The notes: generated from the letters alone by a model not told the origin. Positions 1 to 7,524 are shown, counted from the stretch's first letter. The stretch: DNA of 10,734 nt from Candidatus Neoanaerotignum tabaqchaliae (GCA_904420235.1 CAJFUS010000101.1:1-10734), one strand, 5' to 3'. A program made the numbers and translations.

Positions 1-23
1 TACACAGCATTTTTGCTTTATAA

Positions 24-52
24 TTGTTTTTTTCTGCTTGCAGTATTATAAT
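24..52 (+). promoter_or_regulatory. Candidate sigma-A promoter for the HxlR regulator
   Basis: A perfect TATAAT (-10) lies at 47-52, with TTGTTT (-35, three of six consensus bases) at 24-29 and an ideal 17-bp spacer. Transcription would start near 59, leaving a leader of about 68 nt before the regulator gene. An alternative closer promoter is the extended -10 TGCTATAGT at 92-100, which has no good -35. Both are read from sequence only, and the choice between them is open. Confidence 0.45.
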
Positions 53-79
53 ATGTCCGTAGAGAGTAAATGTAAAGTA

Positions 80-95
80 AGCACTTTATTGTGCT
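80..95. promoter_or_regulatory. Inverted repeat, candidate HxlR operator
   Basis: AGCAC (80-84) and GTGCT (91-95) form a 5-bp inverted repeat with a 6-bp spacer, just upstream of the HxlR-family gene. It overlaps the alternative extended -10 at 92-100 and lies downstream of the other candidate promoter. HxlR-type dimers bind short dyads and often regulate themselves, so this is a reasonable operator candidate. A second imperfect pair, AAAGTAA (74-80) and TTACCTTT (100-107), flanks it but is not concentric with it. Arms this short can arise by chance. Confidence 0.3.
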
Positions 96-126
96 ATAGT
101 TACCTTTTAGAAACTTTTGCGATGAA

Positions 127-465
127 ATGGGGAATTCTTATGGAAAAAAATTGCCGGCCTGTCCGGTTGAGACAACATTAACTCTTATAAGTGACCGCTG
201 GAAAGTCTTAATTATACGTGATTTGCTTGCAGGGACAAAAAGGTTTGGTGAGCTTAAAAAATCTGTTGGCAATATATCTCAAAAGGTATTGACGGCAAAC
301 CTGCGCTCAATGGAAGACAGTGGACTACTTACACGCAAGGTATATCCCGAAGTTCCGCCAAGGGTTGAGTATACTCTTACTGAAACAGGATACAGTTTAA
401 AGCCTATTTTGGACGCTATGTGGAAATGGGGAGAAGAGTATAAGAAAAAGCAGGTTGCCGAGTAG
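127..465 (+). CDS. HxlR-family winged-helix transcriptional regulator
   Basis: This is a complete 112-residue protein of normal length for the HxlR/DUF24 family (B. subtilis YodB, CatR, HypR). The family signatures are clear: a CPVE segment near the N terminus (Cys12), the DRWKVLIIRDL helix at about 23-33, a helix-turn-helix with recognition helix around 50-62 (ISQKVLTANLR), and a wing with VPPRVEYTLT at about 76-85. In YodB, CatR and HypR the conserved N-terminal cysteine senses quinones, aldehydes or disulfide stress, and Cys12 sits in the same place; sensing here is inference. The ATG at 127 is the only plausible in-frame start, because a stop lies in frame at 97-99. No Shine-Dalgarno sequence is visible before it. 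No target gene lies beside it on the same strand. The transporter operon to the right converges on it, so a regulatory link between them is not implied. Confidence 0.93.
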   Translation: MGNSYGKKLPACPVETTLTLISDRWKVLIIRDLLAGTKRFGELKKSVGNISQKVLTANLRSMEDSGLLTRKVYPEVPPRVEYTLTETGYSLKPILDAMWKWGEEYKKKQVAE

Positions 466-615
466 AAATTTTATAATAAAATACAAATACATAAAATTTT
501 CTTTTTAAAACTCAGCAGGCATAATTTTAAAAATATAAAAAATATAATAAAATAATTACTAAATAAAATTATTTAAATATGGCGCAAAGTTCGCTTAGTG
601 GAAACAAGTAAAAGT

Positions 616-661
616 AAATCGGAGCTTCTATGATTTATCAATCACTTAAAAGCTCCGATTT
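616..661 (+). terminator. Rho-independent terminator, possibly bidirectional
   Basis: A perfect 12-bp stem pairs 616-627 (AAATCGGAGCTT) with 650-661 (AAGCTCCGATTT) around a 22-nt loop. On the + strand a T-rich tract follows (659-663, then 671-678), as expected for an intrinsic terminator. On the - strand the exit sequence TTTACTTTTACTTGTTT is also T-rich, so it may end the transporter operon as well. The loop is larger than usual, and the stem lies about 150 nt beyond the regulator's stop codon. Confidence 0.7.
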
Positions 662-710
662 TTATATAATATTTTTTTAAAGAGGCATTATTAACAGCAG
701 TTAATTTCAA

Positions 711-724
711 GTTTAAATTTAAAC
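711..724. repeat. 14-bp perfect palindrome
   Basis: GTTTAAATTTAAAC reads the same on both strands, with no spacer. It lies 43 bases beyond the stop codon of the last transporter gene. With no loop it is a poor hairpin. It could be a dimeric protein site or a chance product of A/T-rich sequence. Confidence 0.35.
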
Positions 725-766
725 AGTAAACTAGCACAAAAATCACTACTATTTTCAAATAACACT

Positions 767-1768
767 CTAATTATTTATGTTATTATATCTATGACAGGCG
801 CACATATGTCCGGGATATATCTCTTTAAGTTCCGGAAGCTCTTTGTGGCATATATCCTTTGCAAAAGGACATCTTTGAGCAAAACGGCAGCCCGGTGGAA
901 TATCTATTGGGCTTGGAGGGTTTCCATTTATGGCTGGAGCCTCCTCGCGTTTTCTTGGGTCAAGATTTGGCGATGAGCGTATTAATATATCTGTATAAGG
1001 ATGTAGAGGCTTTGAGTATATATCCTTTGTATCACCAAGCTCCACAATTTTGCCAAGGTACATAACCGCCACTCTGTCGGCTATATAATAGACAACATTA
1101 AGGTTATGCGAAATAAATAATATGGTAAGGCTGTATTCTTTTTGAAGTTCTTTAAGAAGATTCAAAATTTGCGCTTGAATTGATATATCAAGGGCGGATA
1201 CGGGCTCATCTGTAACAAGAAACTTAGGGTTAACGGCCAAGGCTCTTGCTATTCCTATCCTTTGACGCTGACCGCCCGAGAACTCACTTGGAAACCTGTC
1301 TATGGCGTCGTCGCTCAGGCCAACCTTTTCAAGTATATCCTTTATCTTGCCGTCAACTTCGCTTGGCTCACATATATGATGATACAAGAACTCCTCTTTA
1401 AGCATATCGCCAACCATCATTCTGGGGTTAAGTGATGAATAGGGGTCTTGAAACACCATTTGACTGTTTCGCTTAAGGGGCCTAAGTTCCTTTTTACTCA
1501 TTTTTGTTATGTCTTTGCCGTCCATTATTATTTGGCCCGAGTCCGGATCATAAAGTCTTATTATTGTTCTGGCGAAAGAGCTTTTTCCACAGCCGCTTTC
1601 ACCAACAAGGGCTAATATCTCGTCTTCATATATATCAAGGGTTATATCATCAACAGCCTTAACTGATTTTTGAGGCTTTTTTGACAAAACTTCTGTTATT
1701 TTCCTTGGAATAGGGAAATATTTTTTCAGGTGTTTTATTTCGAGAAGCTTTTTTCTTTCCTCACACAT
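767..1768 (-). CDS. Oligopeptide/dipeptide ABC transporter ATPase, OppF/DppF type
   Basis: This is a cytoplasmic ATPase that pairs with the upstream OppD-like subunit to drive peptide import. From the ATG at 1768 it has 333 residues. Walker A GESGCGKSS is at 56-64, the Q-loop glutamine at 107, the signature FSGGQRQR at 163-170, Walker B TDEP at 186-189 and the switch histidine at 221. The C-terminal oligopeptide/dipeptide transporter domain follows, with the typical cysteine set (C294, C300, C307, C323, plus C325). In mycobacterial Opp and Dpp transporters this cysteine region binds a [4Fe-4S] cluster; the same is inferred here. I chose the ATG at 1768 because GAAGGTGAT stands just before it. 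A longer frame opens at a TTG at 1789, deep inside the upstream gene, and has no clear ribosome binding site. The start overlaps the upstream stop by 8 nt (ATGTGTGA), so translation is probably coupled. The substrate is unknown. Confidence 0.93.
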   Translation of the reverse strand: MCEERKKLLEIKHLKKYFPIPRKITEVLSKKPQKSVKAVDDITLDIYEDEILALVGESGCGKSSFARTIIRLYDPDSGQIIMDGKDITKMSKKELRPLKRNSQMVFQDPYSSLNPRMMVGDMLKEEFLYHHICEPSEVDGKIKDILEKVGLSDDAIDRFPSEFSGGQRQRIGIARALAVNPKFLVTDEPVSALDISIQAQILNLLKELQKEYSLTILFISHNLNVVYYIADRVAVMYLGKIVELGDTKDIYSKPLHPYTDILIRSSPNLDPRKREEAPAINGNPPSPIDIPPGCRFAQRCPFAKDICHKELPELKEIYPGHMCACHRYNNINN

Positions 1769-2798
1769 TATTATCACCTTCTTCGTCAATACTTATAAGC
1801 CCTTGCGCACCTTTAAGTTTTTCATGGAAATGACATCTAACCATATGTCCGGGACTTATCTCTTTCATTTCCGGCAGTTCCGCATCGCATTTATCCTCTT
1901 TGTATGGACACCTTGGTGCGAAAGGACAACCCGAAGGCAAATCCGCCAAAGACGGGGCAGTGCCCTTTATTGGCTTAAGTGATAAGTCTTTTTTATCAGT
2001 GCTTGGAAGAGCATCTATAAGACCCTTTGTATATGGGTGCCTTGGCACTGAAAAAAGCGTAAGAGTGTCCGCCGTTTCAACAAAATATCCGGCATACATA
2101 ACGGCTACACGGTCGCACATCTGACTTATAACACCTAAATCATGAGTTATAAGCAGAACACTCATTCCCAACTGGTCCTTTATTTTATTAATAAGTTTTA
2201 TTATTTGGTCTTGTATTGTTACGTCAAGAGCTGTCGTTGGTTCATCGGCTATAAGAAGATTAGGATTTGCAGCAAGAGTTATGGCAATCATTGCTCTTTG
2301 CCGCATTCCGCCGGAAAATTGGTGTATGTATTCTTTAAGCCTTTTTTCAGGAGAAGGTATACCAACAAGACGCAGCATTTCAACAGCTTTTTCTTCCTTT
2401 TGCGCTTTAGTCATATTTGTACCTATAAACTGTTCATACATCTGCTGTTTTATGGTAAGAACAGGATTAAGGGCCGTCATTGGCTCCTGGAATATCATAC
2501 CTATTTCTTTTCCTCTTATTTTTCTTAACTTATCATTTGAAAGCTTTAAAATATCCTGACCTTTATAAATTATTTCTCCACTGGGAATTTTAGCATTTTC
2601 GGCAAGAAGGCGTATTATGGCTCTGCTTGTAGTACTTTTTCCACAACCGCTTTCGCCAACAAAGCCAAATGTCTCGCCCTTTTTTATATTAAAGCTTACT
2701 CCGTTTACAGCCTTCATTTCACGGCCGTTGGAATAGAACCTGACATTTAAATTTTTTACATCAAGCAAAACATCACCGGTATTAATTTTGTCGCTCAT
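1761..2798 (-). CDS. Oligopeptide/dipeptide ABC transporter ATPase, OppD/DppD type
   Basis: This is the first of two nucleotide-binding subunits of the peptide importer, at 345 residues the usual length for OppD/DppD. Walker A GESGCGKST is at 48-56, Q-loop Gln104, signature FSGGMRQR at 161-168, Walker B LLIADEP at 181-187 and switch His219. All catalytic positions are intact, so both ATP sites of the heterodimer should work. The C-terminal oligo_HPY-type domain holds C291, C297, C304 and C322 in the spacing linked to a [4Fe-4S] cluster in mycobacterial homologues. The ATG follows GAGGTGAT at a normal distance and lies 21 nt after the permease C stop codon. The gene's end overlaps the start of the OppF-like gene. 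The D/F split rests on gene order and on resemblance of the GMRQR signature to OppD/DppD and GQRQR to OppF/DppF. Confidence 0.94.
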   Translation of the reverse strand: MSDKINTGDVLLDVKNLNVRFYSNGREMKAVNGVSFNIKKGETFGFVGESGCGKSTTSRAIIRLLAENAKIPSGEIIYKGQDILKLSNDKLRKIRGKEIGMIFQEPMTALNPVLTIKQQMYEQFIGTNMTKAQKEEKAVEMLRLVGIPSPEKRLKEYIHQFSGGMRQRAMIAITLAANPNLLIADEPTTALDVTIQDQIIKLINKIKDQLGMSVLLITHDLGVISQMCDRVAVMYAGYFVETADTLTLFSVPRHPYTKGLIDALPSTDKKDLSLKPIKGTAPSLADLPSGCPFAPRCPYKEDKCDAELPEMKEISPGHMVRCHFHEKLKGAQGLISIDEEGDNNV

Positions 2799-2819
2799 AA
2801 TATATCACCTCTTTATATA

Positions 2820-3641
2820 TCAACGGCCTTTTTGCCTTAATTTATCTGATAAACCATCACCTATAAGGCTGAAGCCGAGGCCGGTAACAACAAGAAAAAT
2901 ACCGGGGAATATTGTTATCCACCATGCTATTGACAAAAACGCTTTGCCTCCGGATATAATTGCTCCCCATTCGGGGGTAGGGGATTGAACACCAAGTCCA
3001 AGATAGCTCATGGCCGCGCCGGACATCATACACATAACAATATCAGAGGCTCCATAAACTATGGCACTTGAAAGAACATTCGGTATTATACTTCTCACAA
3101 TTATTCTTAAATCATTGTAGCCAAGAACTTTAGCGGCTTCAACATATTCCGAGTTTTTAACAACAAGAACCTCGCTTCTTACAAGCCTTGTATATTCTTT
3201 CCATCCAACAAGCCACATTGATATAAAAAGAGCTTTTATTCCGGCACCCGTAATGGCTACTATTGCTATGGCCAATACCATATATGGAAAAGCCATAAAT
3301 ATGTCAAGCACTCTCATTAAAAATGCATCAACTTTTCCGCCATAATAGCCAGATATTATTCCTAAGGCCGTTCCAACAAAAAATGGTATTATCATGGCTC
3401 CAACGCCTATAAGCAGGTCTATTCTGGCGGAATATATAACTCTTGCGAATATATCCCTGCCATAATTATCCGTTCCAAAAATATGCTCGGCTGATGGAGG
3501 TGCCAACATGGCTGTTGCATCTATGGCCTCTGGGTCATAATTTGTAAACATAGAAGGGAACAGAGCCATAATAAGAGCTATTCCAACTATTATAATTCCT
3601 ATAATGAGGGAAACATTTATTTTTATCGCTTTTTTATTCAT
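2820..3641 (-). CDS. Peptide ABC transporter permease, OppC/DppC type
   Basis: This is an inner-membrane permease subunit of the peptide importer, 273 residues from the chosen start. An N-terminal membrane segment (about 10-32) is followed by the OppC/DppC motif IFGTDNYGRDIFARV at about 54-68. The binding-protein-dependent transport domain comes next, with several hydrophobic helices and the EAA loop at about 168-188 (EAAKVLGYNDLRII), which contacts the ATPases. SYLGLG and PEWG near 212-226 are also typical of OppC/DppC. The ATG at 3641 is preceded by a strong AAGGAGGG. An in-frame TTG at 3683 would add 14 residues and overlap permease B, but that added segment encodes the ribosome binding site itself, so I reject it. 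The gap from the permease B stop is 16 nt. It should pair with permease B. Confidence 0.94.
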   Translation of the reverse strand: MNKKAIKINVSLIIGIIIVGIALIMALFPSMFTNYDPEAIDATAMLAPPSAEHIFGTDNYGRDIFARVIYSARIDLLIGVGAMIIPFFVGTALGIISGYYGGKVDAFLMRVLDIFMAFPYMVLAIAIVAITGAGIKALFISMWLVGWKEYTRLVRSEVLVVKNSEYVEAAKVLGYNDLRIIVRSIIPNVLSSAIVYGASDIVMCMMSGAAMSYLGLGVQSPTPEWGAIISGGKAFLSIAWWITIFPGIFLVVTGLGFSLIGDGLSDKLRQKGR

Positions 3642-3657
3642 ATATTTTCCCTCCTTT

Positions 3658-4599
3658 TCAGCTAAGCTTAACGCGAGGGTCAAGTATTGAATATATAATA
3701 TCCGTTAAAAGATTTATAACCATAACAACAATAACGAACATTATAATTATTCCTTGAACAACTGCGTAATCTCTTGCATATATGCTGTTTACAAGAAGAG
3801 CTCCTATTCCTGGGAGTGTAAATACATTTTCTATTACAATACTTCCGCCAAACATTGCTATTATCTTTAACGAAAGAAGTGTTGTTGTAGGAATAAGTGC
3901 GTTTCTAACTATATGAAAAGCGCTTATTCTAAACTGAGATATGCCCTTGCTTTTAGCAAAATCAACATAATCACTGTTTTTAATATCAACAACGTTGTTT
4001 CTAAGGTTTCTTATAAGTATTGCGGACACACCTATAGCTTGAGTTATGCTTGGAAGTATAAGACCAACAAAATGTTCAATAAATGTATCGCCCCAGCCTG
4101 ATACAGGGAATATCTTAATTTGCACTGCAAATAAGGTAAGCAGAACAAGACCTATCCAAAATGAAGGAACTGAAAGTCCTATAAGGGCTATAAGCCTAAT
4201 AATCTGGTCTGGTATTTTATCTTTTTTTATTCCAGCAATATATCCAGGTATAAAACTGAAAATCACCGTAAAAAATGTTGACATAATAGTAAGCCATATT
4301 GTAGTACCAACTCTTGAAAATATTAAATCAACAACAGGCATATTAAACTTTATGGAATCACCAAGGTCAAGTGTAACTATGCCTTTAAGATAAAGCAAAA
4401 ACTGCGTTATGTACGATTCATTAAGCCCAAGTTTTTCTCTTAATGCGGCAAGAGACTCAGGAGTAGCTCTTTCGCCAAGCATAACCATTGCCGGGTCGCC
4501 CGGAATAGCTCTTATAAGGATAAATATAAGAATGGTAACTATTATAAATACAGGTATCATTTGCAGAACCCGCTTTAAAATATAATTAAGTACGTCCAT
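3658..4599 (-). CDS. Peptide ABC transporter permease, OppB/DppB type
   Basis: This is a 313-residue inner-membrane permease of normal OppB/DppB length. The first transmembrane helix (about 10-30) leads into the family motif RAIPGDPA at 30-37. The segment LREKLGLNES at about 53-62 is also typical. Helices around 100-120, 135-160 and 180-197 precede the EAA loop at about 210-237. The protein closes with further hydrophobic segments and the LDPRV tail found in DppB/OppB. The ATG lies just one base after the amidohydrolase stop. Its ribosome binding site AGAGGTGG is made by the last codons of that upstream gene (Lys-Arg-Trp), so translation of the two is likely coupled. Confidence 0.95.
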   Translation of the reverse strand: MDVLNYILKRVLQMIPVFIIVTILIFILIRAIPGDPAMVMLGERATPESLAALREKLGLNESYITQFLLYLKGIVTLDLGDSIKFNMPVVDLIFSRVGTTIWLTIMSTFFTVIFSFIPGYIAGIKKDKIPDQIIRLIALIGLSVPSFWIGLVLLTLFAVQIKIFPVSGWGDTFIEHFVGLILPSITQAIGVSAILIRNLRNNVVDIKNSDYVDFAKSKGISQFRISAFHIVRNALIPTTTLLSLKIIAMFGGSIVIENVFTLPGIGALLVNSIYARDYAVVQGIIIMFVIVVMVINLLTDIIYSILDPRVKLS

Positions 4600-4600
4600 A

Positions 4601-5794
4601 CTAATACCACCTCTTTTTATTTCTTTCTATATTCCAAACCTCATTACCATTTATATATACGCTTTGAAGATTTGTAGTATAATGAAATGGGTCTCCGCTG
4701 AACACATTGAAATCGGCGTCATTTCCCTTACGAAGAGAACCAACTTCATTTTCAATGCCAAGTATCTGGGCAGGGTATAATGTTATAAGCTTTATACCAT
4801 CTTCCCAAGATACACCTTCTTTAATAGCCAACTGTGATAATAAGAGCAAATGCTCTATAGGGGTACAGCCGTGGTCGGTTATAAGAGCTGTTTTAATACC
4901 TTTTTTAAGTAAAACGGAAACAGATGAGTATCCTGTGTTTTTTGTTTCGTTGCTGTAGCGCCAAGATAGGGCAGTTCCGAAGCACACTGGTATTTTTCTT
5001 TTACTTAACTCATCGCACAGTTCAACAGCCTCAAGGCCATGTTCAATAATTATATTTATTCCAAACTCATCAGACAATTCTATTGCAGAAAGTATGTCAT
5101 CACTTCTAAAAGCATGTATTCTAAAAGGCATATTGCCTTCAAGTACATTACATACAACTTCATATCCAGGACGTTTTAGAAAAGGACTTTTATTCTTAAA
5201 AGCCATTTCCTTACTTTCTGAATAAAACATGGCATTATAAAAACAGTCACGTATAACAGATATATTTCCTCCTCGACTTGAGGCACAGGATAGATTTTTC
5301 AGAGATTCCTTTTTGGGAATCTCTCCAAGGGCACCTTTAAGGCATGATTGCCTTGATATAAAGCGACTTAATATAGGTCCAGCTGTTTTCACGATACAGC
5401 CTGTTCCGCTTATGGCAAGTCCGCTACCTGTAAGTATGCCAACAGTTGTAACCCCGCCAGATATGGCATCATTAAAAGCTACGTCATTAAAATTTATTGA
5501 GTCGCTGGCATTTATAAATGGAGTAGCATGCCCTAAATTGGTTTCCGAAAGGTCATCGCCCGCCGTTTCTGTTATAGACTCTTGTATTCCAATATGAGTA
5601 TGAGCGTCAATAAACCCTGGAGTTATAACACAGCCGTCCATATTCAATATCTGGGCTTGTTCAGGAATAATTCCAGCTTCATTTCCACAGTATATTATTT
5701 TTCCATTGTTATCGTCCCATAATAAAATTCCTTTATCTATAACACCGCAAAAGCAAGTTACTATTTTGGCATTTACTATCGCTTTGATGCCCAT
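4601..5794 (-). CDS. Metal-dependent amidohydrolase (imidazolonepropionase-like), substrate unknown
   Basis: This 397-residue cytoplasmic enzyme belongs to the amidohydrolase superfamily. The sequence shows the metal-binding HxH in DAHTHIG (His65, His67), further candidate ligands His227 (RIHAFRSDD) and His252 (IIEHGLEA), and an aspartate in ITDHG (Asp307). The C-terminal VGSLRKGNDADFNVFSGDP (352-370) is the usual end of the composite beta-sandwich. The pattern resembles imidazolonepropionase-like amidohydrolases rather than a named enzyme such as HutI. Lys136 in the IVKTAG segment is conserved-looking and could be a metal or carboxylysine position, but this is uncertain. There is no signal peptide. 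It lies between the binding protein and permease B of a peptide transporter, so it probably acts on the imported compound or a breakdown product, for example as a peptidase or cyclic-amide hydrolase. AGGTGAC precedes the ATG by about ten bases. Confidence 0.85.
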   Translation of the reverse strand: MGIKAIVNAKIVTCFCGVIDKGILLWDDNNGKIIYCGNEAGIIPEQAQILNMDGCVITPGFIDAHTHIGIQESITETAGDDLSETNLGHATPFINASDSINFNDVAFNDAISGGVTTVGILTGSGLAISGTGCIVKTAGPILSRFISRQSCLKGALGEIPKKESLKNLSCASSRGGNISVIRDCFYNAMFYSESKEMAFKNKSPFLKRPGYEVVCNVLEGNMPFRIHAFRSDDILSAIELSDEFGINIIIEHGLEAVELCDELSKRKIPVCFGTALSWRYSNETKNTGYSSVSVLLKKGIKTALITDHGCTPIEHLLLLSQLAIKEGVSWEDGIKLITLYPAQILGIENEVGSLRKGNDADFNVFSGDPFHYTTNLQSVYINGNEVWNIERNKKRWY

Positions 5795-5832
5795 TGCTTG
5801 CTGTCACCTGCCTCTTTAATCGATTATATTTA

Positions 5833-5872
5833 ATAAAAACTCATGGGATTATAAATCCACATGAGTTTTTAT
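5833..5872 (-). terminator. Intercistronic hairpin, probable attenuating terminator
   Basis: Positions 5833-5845 pair perfectly with 5860-5872 (13 bp, arms containing ACTCATG/CATGAGT). The loop pairs again, GGATT (5846-5850) with AATCC (5854-5858), leaving one bulged A and a 3-nt loop. On the - strand the 3' arm ends GAGTTTTTATTAAATA, a terminator-like U-rich exit. It lies about 60 nt after the binding-protein stop and about 40 nt before the amidohydrolase start. Partial termination, or protection of the upstream mRNA from 3' decay, would keep the binding protein in excess over the membrane parts, a familiar arrangement in binding-protein-dependent transport operons. The hairpin is seen; its effect is inferred. 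Confidence 0.75.
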
Positions 5873-5934
5873 GTTTAACTCAATAGACTTTTACGCCGTT
5901 TATGGAAATCTAAGCCATATTGATTGTTATTGTT

Positions 5935-7524
5935 TTATTCATATTTAACAAGGTTATTAAAACGATACCTTCCAAGAGGAATTTGAACAAATCCGTCTAT
6001 ATCCTCACTCATGGCACAACATATATCTTCATGATAAAGGTTGTTTATAGGAACATCTTCAAAATATATTTCCTGAATCTGTTTAAAGTATTCACCGCGT
6101 TTTGCTTCGTCAAGCTCTACCGTTGAAGCATTAAACAGTTCAACAGCCTCTTCATTTGTATATCCTGTTGAGAATGTGTCAAGAACAAGTGTGTTTTCAA
6201 CAGCACTTATAGGATCGAGTATATCATCTGACCATGTTCCTATAACCACTTGAAAATCTCCTGCATACTGTAAATCAAGAAGGGTAGCCGACTCAAGGGT
6301 TGTTAAAGTTACATTAACACCTATCTCCGACCACTGGTCTTTTATAATTGTAGCTATCTGTTCAAATACTGCGTTTCCTGAACGAACAAGAAGCTCAAGT
6401 TCAAAGCCATCTGGGTATCCGGCAGAAGCAAGAAGTTCTTTAGCCTTTTCAACATTATATTCTCTGTCAACTAATTCGTCATCATGGTAAAGAGCGCTTC
6501 CAGAAAGTATAGTTGTGGCAACATCACCATATCCATAAAGAACCATATTAACTATTTCTTGTTTGTCCGTTGCATAAGCAAGCGCCTGTCTCACTTCTTT
6601 ATTTGAAAGTATTTCATCTCTTGTGTTAAGTACGATATATCTGTTCGACATTGACGGAACTGCTGACGTTTTTATGCCGTCTGTGGCCTCAAGAACCTGC
6701 ATGCTGCTGAAAGGAACATCACATATTATATCAACTTCTCCAGCCTGAAGCTGCATAACTCTTGCTTCATCATCAGGAACAACTACCACTCTTAATGTTT
6801 CAGTTTTAGGCTCGCCCTCAACATGATAGTATGGATTTTTTTCAAATACTATCTCTTGCTCCTTTGCCCAAGAAGTTGCCATATACGGGCCTGTTCCCAT
6901 TGGAAGGTAATTTTCATATCCGTTGGCCTCAAAAAACGCCTTTGACTGAACACACATATTAAAGTTTGAGAAATTGGAAAGCATTGCGGCATTTGGCTGA
7001 GAAAGCTTTACCTCAAGAACGTTTTCCGAAGGAGAGGAAACGGACTCTATATCTTCGGCAGCAAATGCCCACCAGCCTTCGGTTCCGGCTTTAGCTCTCT
7101 CAAATGTCCATATCCAGTCTTCAACAGTAACATCAGTACCATCCGCAAACTTAACGCCCGGCTTAAGATTAAATGTGTATGTAAGACCATCATCACTTAT
7201 TTTCCAGCTTTCAGCAAGGCTTGGAATTATCTCAGAGCCGTCATCATTAGGTTTAACAAGTCCTTCAAGGAACAAATCATAAAGCCATACAGCGCCATTT
7301 TCGTTAACTGTTGTTGGGTCGTAATTATAGCCATCAGTACGTTTTGCTATAACTATCTCGTCAGCAGTAGCACGTTCGCCGGATTCTGCCGAAACTTCTG
7401 CGGACGACGTTTGAGACGATGCAGCCGTTCCTTCACTGCCAGAACTTGAGCCTGACGAGCCGCAGCCTGATAAAGCAGATACTGCCATTACTACAACAGC
7501 AGCTATTGATAAAATTTTTTTCAT
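5935..7524 (-). CDS. Peptide ABC transporter substrate-binding lipoprotein (SBP family 5)
   Basis: This is the extracellular solute receptor of the transporter, 529 residues from the chosen start, a normal size for the OppA/DppA family. A lipoprotein signal peptide is plain: MKKILS, a hydrophobic core, and the lipobox LSGC with Cys21 as the lipidated residue. A Ser/Gly/Ala-rich tether follows to about residue 53. The family 5 signature region is at about 114-141 (TYTFNLKPGVKFADGT, then EDWIWTFERA). Later segments such as KEVRQALAYATDK and KAKELLASAGYPDGFEL are also typical. I chose the ATG at 7524 because GGGGGC stands before it and it begins the signal peptide cleanly; an in-frame ATG at 7551 would add nine residues. 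It heads the operon behind a near-consensus promoter at 7688-7716. The ligand (peptide, nickel-chelate or other) cannot be told from sequence alone. Confidence 0.95.
   Translation of the reverse strand: MKKILSIAAVVVMAVSALSGCGSSGSSSGSEGTAASSQTSSAEVSAESGERATADEIVIAKRTDGYNYDPTTVNENGAVWLYDLFLEGLVKPNDDGSEIIPSLAESWKISDDGLTYTFNLKPGVKFADGTDVTVEDWIWTFERAKAGTEGWWAFAAEDIESVSSPSENVLEVKLSQPNAAMLSNFSNFNMCVQSKAFFEANGYENYLPMGTGPYMATSWAKEQEIVFEKNPYYHVEGEPKTETLRVVVVPDDEARVMQLQAGEVDIICDVPFSSMQVLEATDGIKTSAVPSMSNRYIVLNTRDEILSNKEVRQALAYATDKQEIVNMVLYGYGDVATTILSGSALYHDDELVDREYNVEKAKELLASAGYPDGFELELLVRSGNAVFEQIATIIKDQWSEIGVNVTLTTLESATLLDLQYAGDFQVVIGTWSDDILDPISAVENTLVLDTFSTGYTNEEAVELFNASTVELDEAKRGEYFKQIQEIYFEDVPINNLYHEDICCAMSEDIDGFVQIPLGRYRFNNLVKYE

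Larger units (their letters stand above)
466..766. other. AT-rich spacer between convergent regulator and transporter operon
   Basis: No gene is supported in these 301 bases. The first half is nearly all A/T. From 579 the composition changes: an ATG there opens a 10-codon frame without a ribosome binding site, and it leads directly into the stem-loop at 616-661. Further on are a 14-bp perfect palindrome (711-724) and a short dyad TTAAC/GTTAA (691-704). The spacer ends at the stop codon of the ATPase gene on the - strand. A short untranslated RNA ending at the stem-loop is possible, but no convincing promoter was seen for it. Confidence 0.6.

Noticed and set aside
579..611. A 10-codon frame (MAQSSLSGNK) before the stem-loop at 616, considered as a leader peptide
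   Set aside because: No ribosome binding site precedes it, no run of regulatory codons is present, and no gene on the same strand follows that it could attenuate.
2142..2559. Overlapping + strand frames of 92-128 codons across the OppD-like gene
   Set aside because: They cross the Walker A, Q-loop and signature codons of a clear ATPase gene on the other strand, and their products are unstructured Ser/Phe/Tyr-rich strings.
3642..3683. TTG at 3683 as the start of permease C
   Set aside because: It would add 14 residues translated from the permease B tail and from the AAGGAGGG ribosome binding site that serves the ATG at 3641.
5848..5853. A TATAAT on the - strand inside the loop of the 5833-5872 hairpin, considered as a promoter for the amidohydrolase
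   Set aside because: The position 17 bp upstream reads AAACAT, with no -35 likeness; the only TTGAGT upstream is 24 bp away, too far. The match is explained by the stem-loop sequence itself.
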